The notes: generated by a model not told the origin, from the letters alone. 64,000 nt of DNA from Hyphomicrobiales bacterium (GCA_027483945.1 JAIXTM010000001.1:62001-126000), one strand, 5' to 3'; shown: positions 7,630 through 17,603, numbered from the stretch's first letter. Made by a program: numbers and translations.

Positions 7630-9000
7630 ATGGCTCGCGACGTCTCCGACACGACGCCTATCGGCTCCGCGGGCGATCTGGCCGCGTGGCTCGAAGCCGG
7701 CTGCAAGCCCCCCGAGGCCTTCCGCCTCGGGACCGAGCACGAGAAGTTCCCTTTCCGCCTGAGCGATCTGTCACCGGTGCCCTATGAGGGCGCGGGGGGT
7801 ATCGGCCGGCTCCTCGACGCGGTGCAGGAGCGGACCGGTTGGGAGCCGATCCTGGATGCAGGGCGCATCATCGGCCTGTTCGACCCGAACGGAGGCGGCG
7901 CGATCTCGCTGGAGCCCGGCGGGCAGTTCGAACTGTCCGGCGCTCCGCTGGAGACCGTGCACGCGACGGCGGCGGAGCTCGCCGCCCATCTGGAGCTGGT
8001 GAACGCGGCCGCAGAGCCGATGGGCATCGGCTTCCTCGGGCTCGGCCACACACCGGTCTGGACGCGGGCACAGGTGCCGGTCATGCCCAAGAGCCGGTAC
8101 CGGATCATGGCCGGTTACATGCCGAAGGTCGGCACCCGCGGCCTCGACATGATGTTCCGCACCTCCACCGTGCAGGTGAACCTCGATTTCGCCTCCGAGG
8201 CGGACATGGTGGAGAAGCTGCGCGTCTCGCTGGCGCTGCAGCCGCTGGCGACCGCCCTGTTCGCCGCGTCCCCCTTCGTGGAGGGTGCGCCGACGGGTCT
8301 GCTGTCGAACCGCTCCGAAATCTGGCGCGACACCGACAAGGCGCGGTCCGGGATGCTGCCGTTCGTGTTCGAGCCGGGGATGGGCTTCGAGCGCTATGTC
8401 GCCTACGCGCTCGACGTCCCGATGTATTTCGTGAAGCGCGGCGACACCTATCACGACGTGACCGGAGCCTCCTTCCGCGACCTCCTGGCCGGGCGGCTGG
8501 CCCAGATGCCCGGCGAGCGGGCCACGCTGTCGGACTGGGCGAACCACCTGTCGACGATCTTCCCCGAAGTGCGGCTCAAGCGGTACCTGGAGATGCGCGG
8601 GGCCGATGCCAGCACGCCGGAGATGATGGCTGCCCTGCCGGCGCTCTTCGTCGGCCTGCTCTACGACCGGGGTGTGCTGGACGAGGCCTGGCAGCTCGCC
8701 AAGGGCTTCACCGCCGAGCAGCGCCAGGCGATGCGCGACGATGTCCCGCGCCTCGGGCTCGGCGCCCGCGCGGGGCGCTGGCCGCTCGCCGAAATCGCCC
8801 GCGAGGTCCTGACGCTCGCCCGCAAGGGCCTCGCCCGCCGGGCGCGGCTGGACGCGGCCGGACAGGACGAGACGGTCTTCCTGAAGCCGCTGGAGGCGAT
8901 CGTCGACACGGGCCGGACGGAGGCGCAGCGCCTGCTGGAGCTCTATGACGGGCCGTGGAAGCGCCAGGTGGAGCCGGTCTTCACGAGCCACCGGCTGTAA
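7630..9000 (+). CDS. gshA: Glutamate-cysteine ligase (alphaproteobacterial/plant type)
   Basis: A 456-residue enzyme joining glutamate and cysteine in the first step of glutathione synthesis. GTEHEKFPF near residue 38 is the conserved start of the glutamate/ATP site in this family, followed by SLEPGGQFELSG and TSTVQVNLDF. ATG 7630 gives the usual family length of about 457 and has AAGGAC upstream; an in-frame start at 7528 would add an unconserved tail. It diverges from ugpB and is followed after 9 bases by an EamA transporter. Confidence 0.93.
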   Translation: MARDVSDTTPIGSAGDLAAWLEAGCKPPEAFRLGTEHEKFPFRLSDLSPVPYEGAGGIGRLLDAVQERTGWEPILDAGRIIGLFDPNGGGAISLEPGGQFELSGAPLETVHATAAELAAHLELVNAAAEPMGIGFLGLGHTPVWTRAQVPVMPKSRYRIMAGYMPKVGTRGLDMMFRTSTVQVNLDFASEADMVEKLRVSLALQPLATALFAASPFVEGAPTGLLSNRSEIWRDTDKARSGMLPFVFEPGMGFERYVAYALDVPMYFVKRGDTYHDVTGASFRDLLAGRLAQMPGERATLSDWANHLSTIFPEVRLKRYLEMRGADASTPEMMAALPALFVGLLYDRGVLDEAWQLAKGFTAEQRQAMRDDVPRLGLGARAGRWPLAEIAREVLTLARKGLARRARLDAAGQDETVFLKPLEAIVDTGRTEAQRLLELYDGPWKRQVEPVFTSHRL

Positions 9001-9009
9001 CGCCCGGCC

Positions 9010-9867
9010 ATGGCCCCGCGGGACCTCGCCCTCGCCCTCCTGGTCGTCGCGATCTGGGGGTTCAATTTCGTCGTGATCAAGGTCGGCGTGGCGGATGTCC
9101 CGCCGCTGCTGCTCACCGCGCTGCGCTTCCTGTTCGTCGCGCCTTTCGTCCTGATCATCGCGCCGCCGCGCACCTCGGCGGGCATCGTCATCGCCTTCGG
9201 GCTGACGCTCGGCGTCATCAAGTTCGGCCTGCTCTTCGTGAGCCTGAAGGCCGGCATGCCGGCGGGCCTGTCCTCCCTCGTCCTGCAGATGCAGGCCTTC
9301 TTCACGATCGGGCTCGCCTTCGCGCTCCTTGGCGAACGGCCCGGCCCGATCCAGATCGCGGGCTGCGCGCTCGCCTTCGCGGGCGTCGCGCTGATCGCGG
9401 CGGCCCAGCCTGCGGCGGGGCTCGTGCCTTTCGCCCTGGTCGTCGCGGCCGCCTTCTTCTGGGGCCTGTCCAACATCATCGCCAAGCGCGCCGGCAGCGT
9501 CGACATGCTGAGCTTCATCGTCTGGGCGAGCCTGGTGCCGCCGCTGCCGCTGATAGCCCTGTCGCTGGTCTTCGAGGGTCCGCAGGCCATCGCCGACGCG
9601 CTCATCGCCCCGACGCTGACCGGGATCGGCGCGGTGCTCTACCTCGCCTACCCGACGACCCTGTTCGGCTTCGCCGTCTGGAACCGCCTGCTCGGCACGT
9701 ACAAGGCCGCGACGGTGGCGCCGTTCTCTCTCCTGGTGCCGGTCTTCGGCATCGCCTCCGGCGCGCTGGTCCTCGGCGAGCGCATCGGCCCGGCCGTCAT
9801 CGCCGGCGGCGCGCTCATCGTCGCGGGGCTCGCCGCCAACGTCTACGGGTCGCGCCGCGCCCGCTGA
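9010..9867 (+). CDS. EamA/DMT-family transporter (RhaT/YdcZ-like exporter)
   Basis: A 285-residue membrane protein with ten predicted helices in two EamA repeats (about 5-130 and 145-280). It begins directly with a helix (ALALLVVAIWGFNFVVIKVG), where WGFNFV is typical of the family. Such proteins export amino acids or other metabolites; the substrate here is unknown. It starts 9 bases after gshA and is probably co-transcribed, so export of a thiol-related compound is possible but unproven. Confidence 0.88.
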   Translation: MAPRDLALALLVVAIWGFNFVVIKVGVADVPPLLLTALRFLFVAPFVLIIAPPRTSAGIVIAFGLTLGVIKFGLLFVSLKAGMPAGLSSLVLQMQAFFTIGLAFALLGERPGPIQIAGCALAFAGVALIAAAQPAAGLVPFALVVAAAFFWGLSNIIAKRAGSVDMLSFIVWASLVPPLPLIALSLVFEGPQAIADALIAPTLTGIGAVLYLAYPTTLFGFAVWNRLLGTYKAATVAPFSLLVPVFGIASGALVLGERIGPAVIAGGALIVAGLAANVYGSRRAR

Positions 9868-9885
9868 TCGCAGCCGCTCATGACA

Positions 9886-9921
9886 GAAAGCCCGGCGAAG
9901 CGCATGCTTCGCCGGGCTTTC
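9886..9921. terminator. Bidirectional terminator between convergent genes
   Basis: A perfect 15-bp stem (9886-9900 with 9907-9921, arm GAAAGCCCGGCGAAG) with a 6-base loop. It sits between the EamA gene stop (9867) and the cold-shock gene stop (9960), which converge, so it can end both transcripts. Confidence 0.85.
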
Positions 9922-9959
9922 CGAATGATGTGCGGATCCTGCCCTTGCGGGCCGGCGCC

Positions 9960-10484
9960 TTACTCGGCCTGGAGGTTGCCCGCGGCCTGCTTGCCGGTCT
10001 TGCGATCGGTCTGCAGCTCGTAGGACACCCGCTGGCCCTCGTTGAGACCGCGCAGGCCGGCGCGTTCGACCGCCGAGATGTGCACGAACACGTCCGGGCC
10101 GCCATTGTCGGGCTGGATGAAGCCGAAGCCCTTGGTGGTGTTGAACCACTTCACGGTGCCGCTGCCCGCCGGGCCGCTGCCGGCAGGAGCCCCGCCGCCA
10201 CCGCCGCCACCGAAGGACCGGCCGCCGCCGCCGAAGCCGCCGCCACCACCGCCGCGCGGCGCCGGGGCGCCGGCCGCGAGAACCTTGATGTTCGCAGCAG
10301 AGGCCTTGCCGGACCGGCGGTCCTGCTCGATCTCGAAGCTCACGGTATCGCCTTCATTCAGGCCCAGCAGGCCGGAACGCTCCACGGCCGACACGTGAAC
10401 GAACACGTCCGCCCCGCCGCCTTCGGGCGCGATGAAACCGAACCCCTTCGTTTCGTTAAACCACTTTACGGTTCCAGTTGTCAT
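9960..10484 (-). CDS. Tandem cold-shock domain protein
   Basis: A 174-residue protein with two complete cold-shock domains (about 1-70 and 108-174) joined by a glycine-rich linker that includes [12 protein letters not shown]. Each domain begins [14 protein letters not shown] and contains DVFVH.SAVER, the RNP1/RNP2 nucleic-acid-binding motifs. It should act as an RNA chaperone. The duplicated form is common in Hyphomicrobiales, unlike the single-domain 70-residue E. coli CspA. ATG 10484 has GGAAGAG upstream; an in-frame start at 10577 lacks support. Confidence 0.93.
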   Translation of the reverse strand: MTTGTVKWFNETKGFGFIAPEGGGADVFVHVSAVERSGLLGLNEGDTVSFEIEQDRRSGKASAANIKVLAAGAPAPRGGGGGGFGGGGRSFGGGGGGGAPAGSGPAGSGTVKWFNTTKGFGFIQPDNGGPDVFVHISAVERAGLRGLNEGQRVSYELQTDRKTGKQAAGNLQAE

Positions 10485-10616
10485 CGTCGCTCTTCCAAAG
10501 TGCTCCATAGGCCTGCAGAGCATTAAAGATGAGGGCCGCCATCGGCAAGAGCCTAGACATGAGATTATTGCACCCACGGTCGCGCGTGCCGCGCATCGGC
10601 CCCGCCCCGCGTCCTT

Positions 10617-13151
10617 TCAGCCCTTGAGCGGACGCGCCGCAGCGCGGAAATCCGCCCACGGATCGGGCGCACGGAGCGCCTGTCCCAGCTTATCGGAGCC
10701 GACACCGAAGACATTCGGGGCGATGCCGGCCTCGACTTCCTTCCAGGTGACCGGAACGGCGACGGCCGCCCCGGGCCTGGCGCGCACGGAGAAGGGCGCC
10801 ACCGCGGTCGCGCCGCGGCCGTTACGCAGGTAATCGATGAAGATGCGCCCCGTCCTGGCCTTCTTGGAGAGGGTCGCGGTGTAGCGCTCCGGCGCAGCCT
10901 GGGCCATGGCGCGGGCGAAATCGTGGGCGAAGCCCTTCACCCGGTCCCAGCCGGCCAAGGGCTCAAGCGGCACCACGACGTGGTACCCCTTGCCGCCCGA
11001 GACCTTGCAGAAGCTCGCAAAGCCGAGCTCCGCCAGGCGATCGCGGATGTCGAGGGCAGCCTTCGGCACGTCGCCTTGGGCGACGCCGGGGCCGGGGTCG
11101 AGATCGAAGATCATCTGGTCCGGCGTCTCGATGGCCTCCATCGTCGCGCCCCAGACGTGGATTTCCGCCACGCCGAGCTGGACCAGGGCGGCGATGCCGT
11201 CGAAGTCCCGGATAAAAAGGAGGTCCTCGCCGTCCTTCTCGTCGCGGGCAACGGCAATCGCCTCGTGCATCCCGCGCGAGGCGTGCTTCTGGAAGAAGGT
11301 TTCGCCGGCGATGCCGTCGGGAGCGCGCAGAAGGCTGAGCGGCCGGCCGACCACGTGGGGCGCCATGCGCTCCCAGCAGTCGGCATAATGGTCGAGCAGC
11401 CCGGCCTTGGTCAGCCCGTCCTGCGGCCACAGCACCTTGTCGGGATTGCTGAGGCGGACCTGCGTGTCGGCCCCTGGCCCCGCCTTCGCACGGCCGGGCG
11501 GGCGGGGTGCGGACGCGGTCTTCGCCTTGAGCGTGGTTCTGGACCTGGCGTCGGCCGGGATCTCCGCGACCACGTCCTCCGGCGCCTTGTCCTCCCGCAG
11601 GCCCTTGTAGACGGCGTGGCGCAGAAGGCCGGAACCGGTGAAGGACCCGAAGGACACTTCGGCGACGAGTTCGGGACGGACCCAGACCACCCCGCGCTCA
11701 CGCCCGGGCCTGCCTTCGAAGATCGAGTTCTCGGCGGCGATGGCATCGAGCTTGCGCTTGAGCCTGTCCGCCTCCGGACCGTCGAAGCCGGTCCCAACCC
11801 GGCCCGCGGGACGCAGGCGCCCGTTCTCGCGATAGGCCATGACGAGGGACTTGATACCCCGGCCACGCGCGCTGGACGGCAGGTAGCCGGCGATGACGAA
11901 TTCCTGGCGGTTGGCGCATTTCGACTTGATCCAGTCGAGGCTTCGCCCGCTGCGATAGGGCGCGTCAGCGCGCTTGGAGACGATGCCTTCCAGCCCCATG
12001 CGGCAGGACTGCCCCAGCACGCGGGTGCCGGGCTCGGCGAAGTGCTCGCTGAACCGGACCGGACCATCGGAGGCTGCACCGGAGAGAAGCTGCGCCAGCT
12101 TCTCCTTGCGGGCGATGAGCGGGTCGGCGCGAATGTCCGCCCCGTCCAGGGCCATCAGGTCAAACGCGTAATAGACCATCGCGCGCGACCGGCCCTCGGA
12201 CAAGGCGGCCTGGAGGGCGGAGAAGGACGAGAGGCCGTTGTCCCCCGGCATGACGATCTCGCCGTCGAGGATCGCGTCCTCGCAGGGCAGCGCGCCGAGG
12301 GCGTCAGCGATGGTGGAGCCGAAGCGGTGGGTCCAGTCGAGCCCGGATCGGGTATGCAGCGTCGCCTTGCCGTCCCGGACATGGGCCTGCATCCGGTAGC
12401 CGTCGAACTTGATCTCGTGGAGCCAGTCTTCGCCGGAAGGCGGCTGGGCCTGGAGCGTCGCAAGGGCCGGGAGAACGAAGCGCGAGGTCCCGGTCGCTTC
12501 GGGCCGAGGGGCTGCAGCGGACGTCTCCGCCAAGTCGACCTCGGCGGCGGAGCGCCTGCCCTTGCCGGCTTCCGGGGCTTTCTTGCCCTCGGCCACCTCC
12601 TCCACCGTCCGGCCGGATGCGACCGAGCGCGGCTCCTCCTCCAGGATGTCGCCATCCGTCCGCGCCTCGCCGTCGTCTGACTTCACCAGGAGCCAATTAT
12701 CCCGCGTCTCGCCGCGGCGCGGCTTCAGGCGCACCAGGTGCCAGGCGCCCTTCAGCTTCCGGCCCCGGAGCGTGAAGGCGATGTGGCCCTTGGCCATGGC
12801 CTTTTCGGGGTCGCCCTCCGGAATCCAGGTCCCCTCGTCCCAGACGATGACAGCGCCGGCGCCGTATTCGCCCTTGGGGATCGTGCCCTCGAAGGTGCGG
12901 TAATCGTAAGGATGGTCCTCCACGTGGACCGCGAGGCGCTTGTCCGCGGGATCGAGGCTCGGACCGCGCGTCACCGCCCAGCTCCACAGCACCCCGCCAT
13001 GTTCCAGGCGCAGGTCGTAATGGAGACGTCGGGCCGCGTGCTTCTGGACGACGAAGACGGGATCGGCTTTGGCACCACGCCGCGCGGCGCCGGACGGCTC
13101 GGCCGTCCGCTTGAAGTCCCTTTTGGCGCGATAGGCCTTGAGCGAGCCCAT
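10617..13151 (-). CDS. ligD: NHEJ DNA ligase LigD
   Basis: An 844-residue multidomain repair enzyme. Domains in order: 3'-phosphoesterase (about 10-160; HAARRLHYDLRLE, the histidine-rich active site), ATP-dependent ligase (about 220-530; adenylated lysine in EIKFDGYR near 235), and primase-polymerase (about 560-840; RLSNPDKVLWP, DLDPGPG). The order is PE-LIG-POL. It seals and fills double-strand breaks together with Ku. A GTG at 13163 overlaps the ku stop by four bases; the ATG at 13151 was preferred because GTGAGG precedes it and the family start is similar. Confidence 0.95.
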   Translation of the reverse strand: MGSLKAYRAKRDFKRTAEPSGAARRGAKADPVFVVQKHAARRLHYDLRLEHGGVLWSWAVTRGPSLDPADKRLAVHVEDHPYDYRTFEGTIPKGEYGAGAVIVWDEGTWIPEGDPEKAMAKGHIAFTLRGRKLKGAWHLVRLKPRRGETRDNWLLVKSDDGEARTDGDILEEEPRSVASGRTVEEVAEGKKAPEAGKGRRSAAEVDLAETSAAAPRPEATGTSRFVLPALATLQAQPPSGEDWLHEIKFDGYRMQAHVRDGKATLHTRSGLDWTHRFGSTIADALGALPCEDAILDGEIVMPGDNGLSSFSALQAALSEGRSRAMVYYAFDLMALDGADIRADPLIARKEKLAQLLSGAASDGPVRFSEHFAEPGTRVLGQSCRMGLEGIVSKRADAPYRSGRSLDWIKSKCANRQEFVIAGYLPSSARGRGIKSLVMAYRENGRLRPAGRVGTGFDGPEADRLKRKLDAIAAENSIFEGRPGRERGVVWVRPELVAEVSFGSFTGSGLLRHAVYKGLREDKAPEDVVAEIPADARSRTTLKAKTASAPRPPGRAKAGPGADTQVRLSNPDKVLWPQDGLTKAGLLDHYADCWERMAPHVVGRPLSLLRAPDGIAGETFFQKHASRGMHEAIAVARDEKDGEDLLFIRDFDGIAALVQLGVAEIHVWGATMEAIETPDQMIFDLDPGPGVAQGDVPKAALDIRDRLAELGFASFCKVSGGKGYHVVVPLEPLAGWDRVKGFAHDFARAMAQAAPERYTATLSKKARTGRIFIDYLRNGRGATAVAPFSVRARPGAAVAVPVTWKEVEAGIAPNVFGVGSDKLGQALRAPDPWADFRAAARPLKG

Positions 13152-13159
13152 GGCCGGCC

Positions 13160-14143
13160 TCACGCCGATTTGCGGCGGCTCGACGCGGCCGCCTTGCGGG
13201 ATCCGCCGCGTCCGGTGGAGCCTTTCGAGGCGGACGCGGCCTTGCCCCGCTTGCCGGATTTCGACGGCCCGTCCTTCGTGCCGCCGGCCTTGGCGGAGGA
13301 TTTGCCACTGCTTCCGGACTTCGCGGCACCGGACCTGCGCTGCCGGCCGCCGGATCCGCCCCCGCTATCATCGGCGAGACTGCGCTTGAGGGCGTCGAAC
13401 AGGTTGACCACGTTGGCGGGCGGCTTCTGCGCCTTGATGAGCGGCAACCGCGTGCCCCTCTTCTTGGCCTCGATGATCTCCAGCAACGCGTCCTCGTAGC
13501 GATCCTCGAACTGGTCGGGATCGAAAACGCCGGCTTTGCGGGAGATGATGTGGGTAGCCAGATCGATCATGTCCGCATCGACCCGGGTCTTGGGGATGTC
13601 GTCCATCACCACGTCCGGCTCGCGGACCGTCTTGCGGTAGCGCAGCGTGGTGAGGAGGAGCCCCTTCTCCAAGGGCTCGATCACCACCGGGCGCTCGCGA
13701 TTGTAGAGCACGATGCGGGCGAGGCCCGCCTTGCCCTGGCGGCGCATGGCCTCGCGGATGACGGCGAAGGCCTCCACGGAAACCTCGTCGGACGGCGTCA
13801 GGTAATAGGGCGTGTCCAGGTAGATCTGGGCGATCTCGTCCTTGTCGACGAAGCCCTCGATGGCGAGCGTATGGTTCGACTCGATCTGGACAGCCTCGAT
13901 CTCGTCCTGCTCCACCAGGACGTATTCGTCCTCGCCGAGCTCGTAGCCCTTCACCTCGTCGTCCGGATCGATGGCCTTGCCGGTGACCGAATCCACGTAT
14001 TGCCGACGCACCGGATTGCCGGTTTTCCGGTTGAGGGTGCGGAAGGAGACCTTCTCGGCCTGGGTCGTCGCGTTGGTGAGCTCGACGGCGCAGGAGACGA
14101 GCGACAGCTTCAGATAGCCCTTCCAGGCGGGACGCGGGGACAT
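13160..14143 (-). CDS. ku: Non-homologous end-joining protein Ku
   Basis: A 327-residue bacterial Ku homodimer subunit that binds broken DNA ends and recruits LigD. The core (1-260) begins RPAWKGYLKLSLVSCAVEL and contains YYLTPSDE and ARIVLYNRERPVVIEP, standard Ku features. The C-terminus (about 265-327) is a low-complexity Lys/Ser/Gly tail, a known DNA-binding extension in some bacterial Ku proteins. It is directly upstream of, and translationally coupled to, ligD. Confidence 0.96.
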   Translation of the reverse strand: MSPRPAWKGYLKLSLVSCAVELTNATTQAEKVSFRTLNRKTGNPVRRQYVDSVTGKAIDPDDEVKGYELGEDEYVLVEQDEIEAVQIESNHTLAIEGFVDKDEIAQIYLDTPYYLTPSDEVSVEAFAVIREAMRRQGKAGLARIVLYNRERPVVIEPLEKGLLLTTLRYRKTVREPDVVMDDIPKTRVDADMIDLATHIISRKAGVFDPDQFEDRYEDALLEIIEAKKRGTRLPLIKAQKPPANVVNLFDALKRSLADDSGGGSGGRQRRSGAAKSGSSGKSSAKAGGTKDGPSKSGKRGKAASASKGSTGRGGSRKAAASSRRKSA

Positions 14144-14169
14144 GGCATCGAGGACTCCGGCTTTGACGG

Positions 14170-15351
14170 TCAGTCCAACGCGCCGGGACGCCGTGCCGTT
14201 CCGCCGAGCGTCGGCGGCTCCAGCGTTGTCTGCGCCAGCCAGTCCACGACACCCCGCAAGGCGTCCTCGTCGGGCGTGCCCGCCTCGCGGGCCTCGGCGG
14301 CGAGGGCGAGTTGCCGGTCGGCGCTCGTGCCCTCGGCAAGAATGGCCCGCGCATGGGCAAGGTCGGATTGATGACCCAGAGCGCTCGCATCCTCCGCCAC
14401 CAGCGCCAGCGTCTCGTCCAGGACCTGCGCCACCGGCAGCAGGGCCCGACGTTCCGGGTCAATCAGCGTCGCGGACCGGCCATGACGCTGGACCCGCCAG
14501 AGATTCTCCGCCGACACGGCGCGCTGGACCGCATCCACGTCGGCGTTCAGGTCCGGCCGGCGGACCAGGCAGCGCATGAGGCACCGGTACAGGGCGGCGA
14601 CGACGAGGCCGTCGTCGAGGCGGGTGCAGCTGTCGGCCACGCGCAATTCCAGCGTCGGGTAGCGCTTGGAGGGCCGGATCACCCACCACAGGAACGAGGA
14701 ATCGCGGATGGCGCCCGTCTCCGTCATCAGCCCGAGGAACCGGTCATAGGCCGCGGCATCGGGGAAGATGTCAGGCAGGCCGGTGCGGGGCATCTCGCTG
14801 TTGGAGATCAGCCGGTAGCTCGACAGGCCGGTATCGCGCCGCTGCCAGAATGGCGACGAGGCGGACAGGGCCAGAAGCAGCGGGAGAAACGGCAGGACCC
14901 GGCGCATCAGGTCCACCCGCGCCTCGGGATCGGGCACCTCCACGTGGACATGGAGGCCGGACACGATGTTGCGCTCGCCCGGCATGCCGAGCTCGGCCAG
15001 GATCCGCTCATAGCGGGCGGCCCGGGTGACGCGCTGGCGCTTCCAGCGCGCCATCGGGTGTGTGCCGGCGGCGAAGAGCAGGAGGCCGTGCTGCCGGGCC
15101 ACCTGCGCCACCTCGACCCGCAGGCGATGGAGGATCGGGGCCGCCTCGGCCAAAGCGGTCGCCGGCGGAGAGGAAATCTCCACCTGGCTCTGCATCATCT
15201 CCCGCTCGGCGGCCGGCACGCGGTCCTTGAGCGCACGATGGAAAGCGGCCGTCCGCGTCGGACGCGGCGTGCTGCGGGTCTCGGCGTCGGCGAGGAAGAA
15301 CTCCTCCTCGATCCCGAACCTGAACGTGCCGTCCTGACCGCGAGCCTGCAC
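14170..15351 (-). CDS. GCS2-type carboxylate-amine ligase (YbdK-like)
   Basis: A 393-residue member of the glutamate-cysteine ligase 2 family. It begins RFGIEEEFFLADAETR, where the GIEEEF motif holds active-site glutamates, followed by MMQSQVEISSP, GLHVHVEV and RPSKRYPTLELRVADSC. E. coli YbdK has weak gamma-glutamylcysteine ligase activity; the true substrates are unknown. As gshA is already present at 7630, this is probably not the main glutathione enzyme. GTG 15351 was chosen for its family-like start and the GAAGGGG upstream. Confidence 0.85.
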   Translation of the reverse strand: MQARGQDGTFRFGIEEEFFLADAETRSTPRPTRTAAFHRALKDRVPAAEREMMQSQVEISSPPATALAEAAPILHRLRVEVAQVARQHGLLLFAAGTHPMARWKRQRVTRAARYERILAELGMPGERNIVSGLHVHVEVPDPEARVDLMRRVLPFLPLLLALSASSPFWQRRDTGLSSYRLISNSEMPRTGLPDIFPDAAAYDRFLGLMTETGAIRDSSFLWWVIRPSKRYPTLELRVADSCTRLDDGLVVAALYRCLMRCLVRRPDLNADVDAVQRAVSAENLWRVQRHGRSATLIDPERRALLPVAQVLDETLALVAEDASALGHQSDLAHARAILAEGTSADRQLALAAEAREAGTPDEDALRGVVDWLAQTTLEPPTLGGTARRPGALD

Positions 15352-15422
15352 CGCGTGAACCCCTTCGCCTGTCCGCTGCGGATAACCGCAGCGGCGCAGG
15401 CAAGTTCCCTCGGGGGCAGCGA

Positions 15423-16823
15423 TCAAGCGACCCGTGCGGCCGGCCTTTCCGCGATAGCGGCCTCGAAGCCTTCCGCCAGGGTGCGGATGCGGCCGTCCTC
15501 GCCGGCGCGGGACAGGAAGCACAAGGCCGAGGGAAGTCCGTCGCCGCGCGGCACGCCGGGAACCGATATGGCGCACAGATCCAGCGGATTGGCGAAATAG
15601 GTGTAGGTCCCCATCAGGGCGTTCCGGCTCATGGGCTCCGCCAGCATGTCGGCGATGGTGAAGATCGTCGGCACGGTCGGGACGACGAGGCCGGCGAAGC
15701 CGGCGAGGGCCCGCCGCGCCGCGCGCTGGAGGCGGCGCAGTTCGTAGAGGGCGAGGAACGCGTCCTTCGCGCTGTAGGCGAGGCCCGGCTCGATGGCCTG
15801 CCAGACCGCCGGGTGGATCGTCTCCGGCCGGTCCCGGATCACCTCGGCGTAGTCGCACAGGCGCTCGGCGACCATGGCCGACTGGAAGACGGCGCGGCCG
15901 GCCTCGAAGAAGAGCGAGAAATCGATCTCGACGAGCGTCCGGCCGGACGCCTCCAGCACCGCGAGATTGTGCCGGAAGGCCGCTTCGGCCGCGGCGTCGC
16001 CGCAGAAGACGAGCTGGTCGCGGCGCGGGATCGCGAGGGGCCTGCCATCGAGCGCCTGGGCGGATAGCGGGATCGCGTCCGCGTCCTCGCGGCTGAACGG
16101 ATCGGCCTCGTCGTATCCGGCGATCGCCTCGAGAATCTCGTAGGCTTCCGCGCAGGTGCGGGCGAAGACCGGTACGCAGTCGAAGAAGCGGCTGTTGTAG
16201 ACGAGCCCCCGGCCGCTCACGAGGCCGAGACTGGGCTTGAGCCCGATGATGCCGTTGCAGGCCGCCGGCACCCGCCCGGACCCGCCGGTGTCGCTGCCGA
16301 GGGTGAAGGACACGATCTCCCGGGCCACCGCCACCGCCGAGCCGGAGCTCGACCCGCCGGGAATGTAGTCCGGGTGGATCGCGTTGCGGCAGAGCGGATC
16401 GGGGCTGCGGGTCCCGTTCAGGCCGGTCGCGAACTGGTCCATCGTGTTCTTGCCGACAAGGATCGCGCCGAGCGCCTCCAGCCGGGTGACGCAAGGGGCG
16501 CTTTCGTCCGGCATGATCGACAGGCCGGGGCAATTGCTCGTCGTCGCCATGCCGGCGACATGCAAATTGTCCTTCACCGCGAAGGTGAGGCCGAGCAGCG
16601 GCAGGTCGGCGCCCTTGCGGGCGGCAGCCTCGAGTTCGTCGGCACGGCGCAGGGCGGTGGCTTCGTCGGCGAGCGCGGTGAAGATACCCTCGCCTGCGGC
16701 GCGCCGGGCCCGGGCGAAGCTTTCCGCCACGATGGCGCGCGCGGGGACGCCGGCCGCGCGCAGGGCCCGGAGCGACGGAAAGGCAAAAGCGGTGTTGGAC
16801 GGGGTGTTCATGGGACGTTCCAA
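15423..16823 (-). CDS. Amidase, allophanate-hydrolase-like (AtzF type)
   Basis: A 466-residue amidase-signature enzyme. The Ser-Ser-Lys triad is visible: Lys in FAVKDNLH (about 82), serines in GGSSSGSAVAV and in LGSDTGGSGRVPAACNGIIGLKPS. The last string is characteristic of allophanate hydrolases. The C-terminal domain of full AtzF (about 600 residues) is absent, and no urea carboxylase is nearby. Last gene of the sigma-54 operon, four bases after the TauE/SafE gene. Probably releases ammonia from a ureido or amide compound; the substrate is inferred only. Confidence 0.82.
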   Translation of the reverse strand: MERPMNTPSNTAFAFPSLRALRAAGVPARAIVAESFARARRAAGEGIFTALADEATALRRADELEAAARKGADLPLLGLTFAVKDNLHVAGMATTSNCPGLSIMPDESAPCVTRLEALGAILVGKNTMDQFATGLNGTRSPDPLCRNAIHPDYIPGGSSSGSAVAVAREIVSFTLGSDTGGSGRVPAACNGIIGLKPSLGLVSGRGLVYNSRFFDCVPVFARTCAEAYEILEAIAGYDEADPFSREDADAIPLSAQALDGRPLAIPRRDQLVFCGDAAAEAAFRHNLAVLEASGRTLVEIDFSLFFEAGRAVFQSAMVAERLCDYAEVIRDRPETIHPAVWQAIEPGLAYSAKDAFLALYELRRLQRAARRALAGFAGLVVPTVPTIFTIADMLAEPMSRNALMGTYTYFANPLDLCAISVPGVPRGDGLPSALCFLSRAGEDGRIRTLAEGFEAAIAERPAARVA

Positions 16824-16826
16824 TGG

Positions 16827-17603
16827 TCAGGAGCGCGACAGGGTCAGCGCGGACGAGGCGATGGCGCCGAGGGCGACCAGAGCGAGAAGGGCGAGGCAGG
16901 CCGCCCTGTAATGCCGCTCGGGCGTGCGGCCGAAGACGAGGATGCCGAGCCCGCCGCCGATCGCGGCGGTCGGCAGGAGGAGCGCGGCGGCGCGGAAGGC
17001 ATCCGGCCCGGCAACGCCGCGCCAGGCGGCGAGGAGCGTGCCGAAGGCCGCGCTGAAGGCGATGAAGGCGATGAGGGTCCCGCGCGCCTGCCGGGCGCCG
17101 ACCGGGCTGCCGAGAAGCGCCAGGATCGCGGGCGGCCCGCTCATCGCCGCCCCGCCATTGAGGAGGCCCGAAACGATGCCGGCGCCGACGAGGGGCAGGC
17201 GGGCCGCCGCGCCGAAGACCGGGCGGCGCCAGAGGATGAGGACCGAGGCGACGATGGCGAGGCCGATGGCGATGCGCATCGGCTCCGGGGGGACGAGGGT
17301 CAGGACCGTGAGGCCGACCGGCGTCCCGACGAGGGTGCCGAGGACGAGCCAGGACCAGGTCGGCCAGACGACGTGATGGCGTTCGGCGGGAAGCGTCGCG
17401 AGGCCGATCGCCAGTTCCACCGGCAAAACGGCAGGAATCGCAACGACCGGAGGGACGGCGAGGGCGAGGAGCGGGATCGAGGCAAGGCCGAAGCCGAAGC
17501 CCGAATAGCCGCGCACGAAGCCGCCGAACAGCCCGGCCAGGGCGATCAGCGCGAGCGTCCCGGCGGACGGCATCTCGGCGAACAGGGCGATGCCTTGGAG
17601 CAT
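16827..17603 (-). CDS. TauE/SafE family membrane permease
   Basis: A 258-residue membrane protein with about eight helices in two repeats. GLFGGFVRGYSGFGFGLASIPLLAL near residue 25 is the conserved first repeat of TauE/SafE (DUF81) exporters. The ATG at 17603 is the first plausible start; a longer frame through 18551 belongs to antisense coding. Members move sulfite, sulfoacetate or other anions. It sits between the ABC permease and the amidase genes in the operon. Confidence 0.85.
   Translation of the reverse strand: MLQGIALFAEMPSAGTLALIALAGLFGGFVRGYSGFGFGLASIPLLALAVPPVVAIPAVLPVELAIGLATLPAERHHVVWPTWSWLVLGTLVGTPVGLTVLTLVPPEPMRIAIGLAIVASVLILWRRPVFGAAARLPLVGAGIVSGLLNGGAAMSGPPAILALLGSPVGARQARGTLIAFIAFSAAFGTLLAAWRGVAGPDAFRAAALLLPTAAIGGGLGILVFGRTPERHYRAACLALLALVALGAIASSALTLSRS

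Noticed and set aside
7771-10149. A 792-codon minus-strand frame opposite gshA and the EamA gene
   Set aside because: Both genes on the plus strand are clear. The product is low-complexity (Arg/Asp/Glu/His-rich) as typical for the shadow of GC-rich genes.
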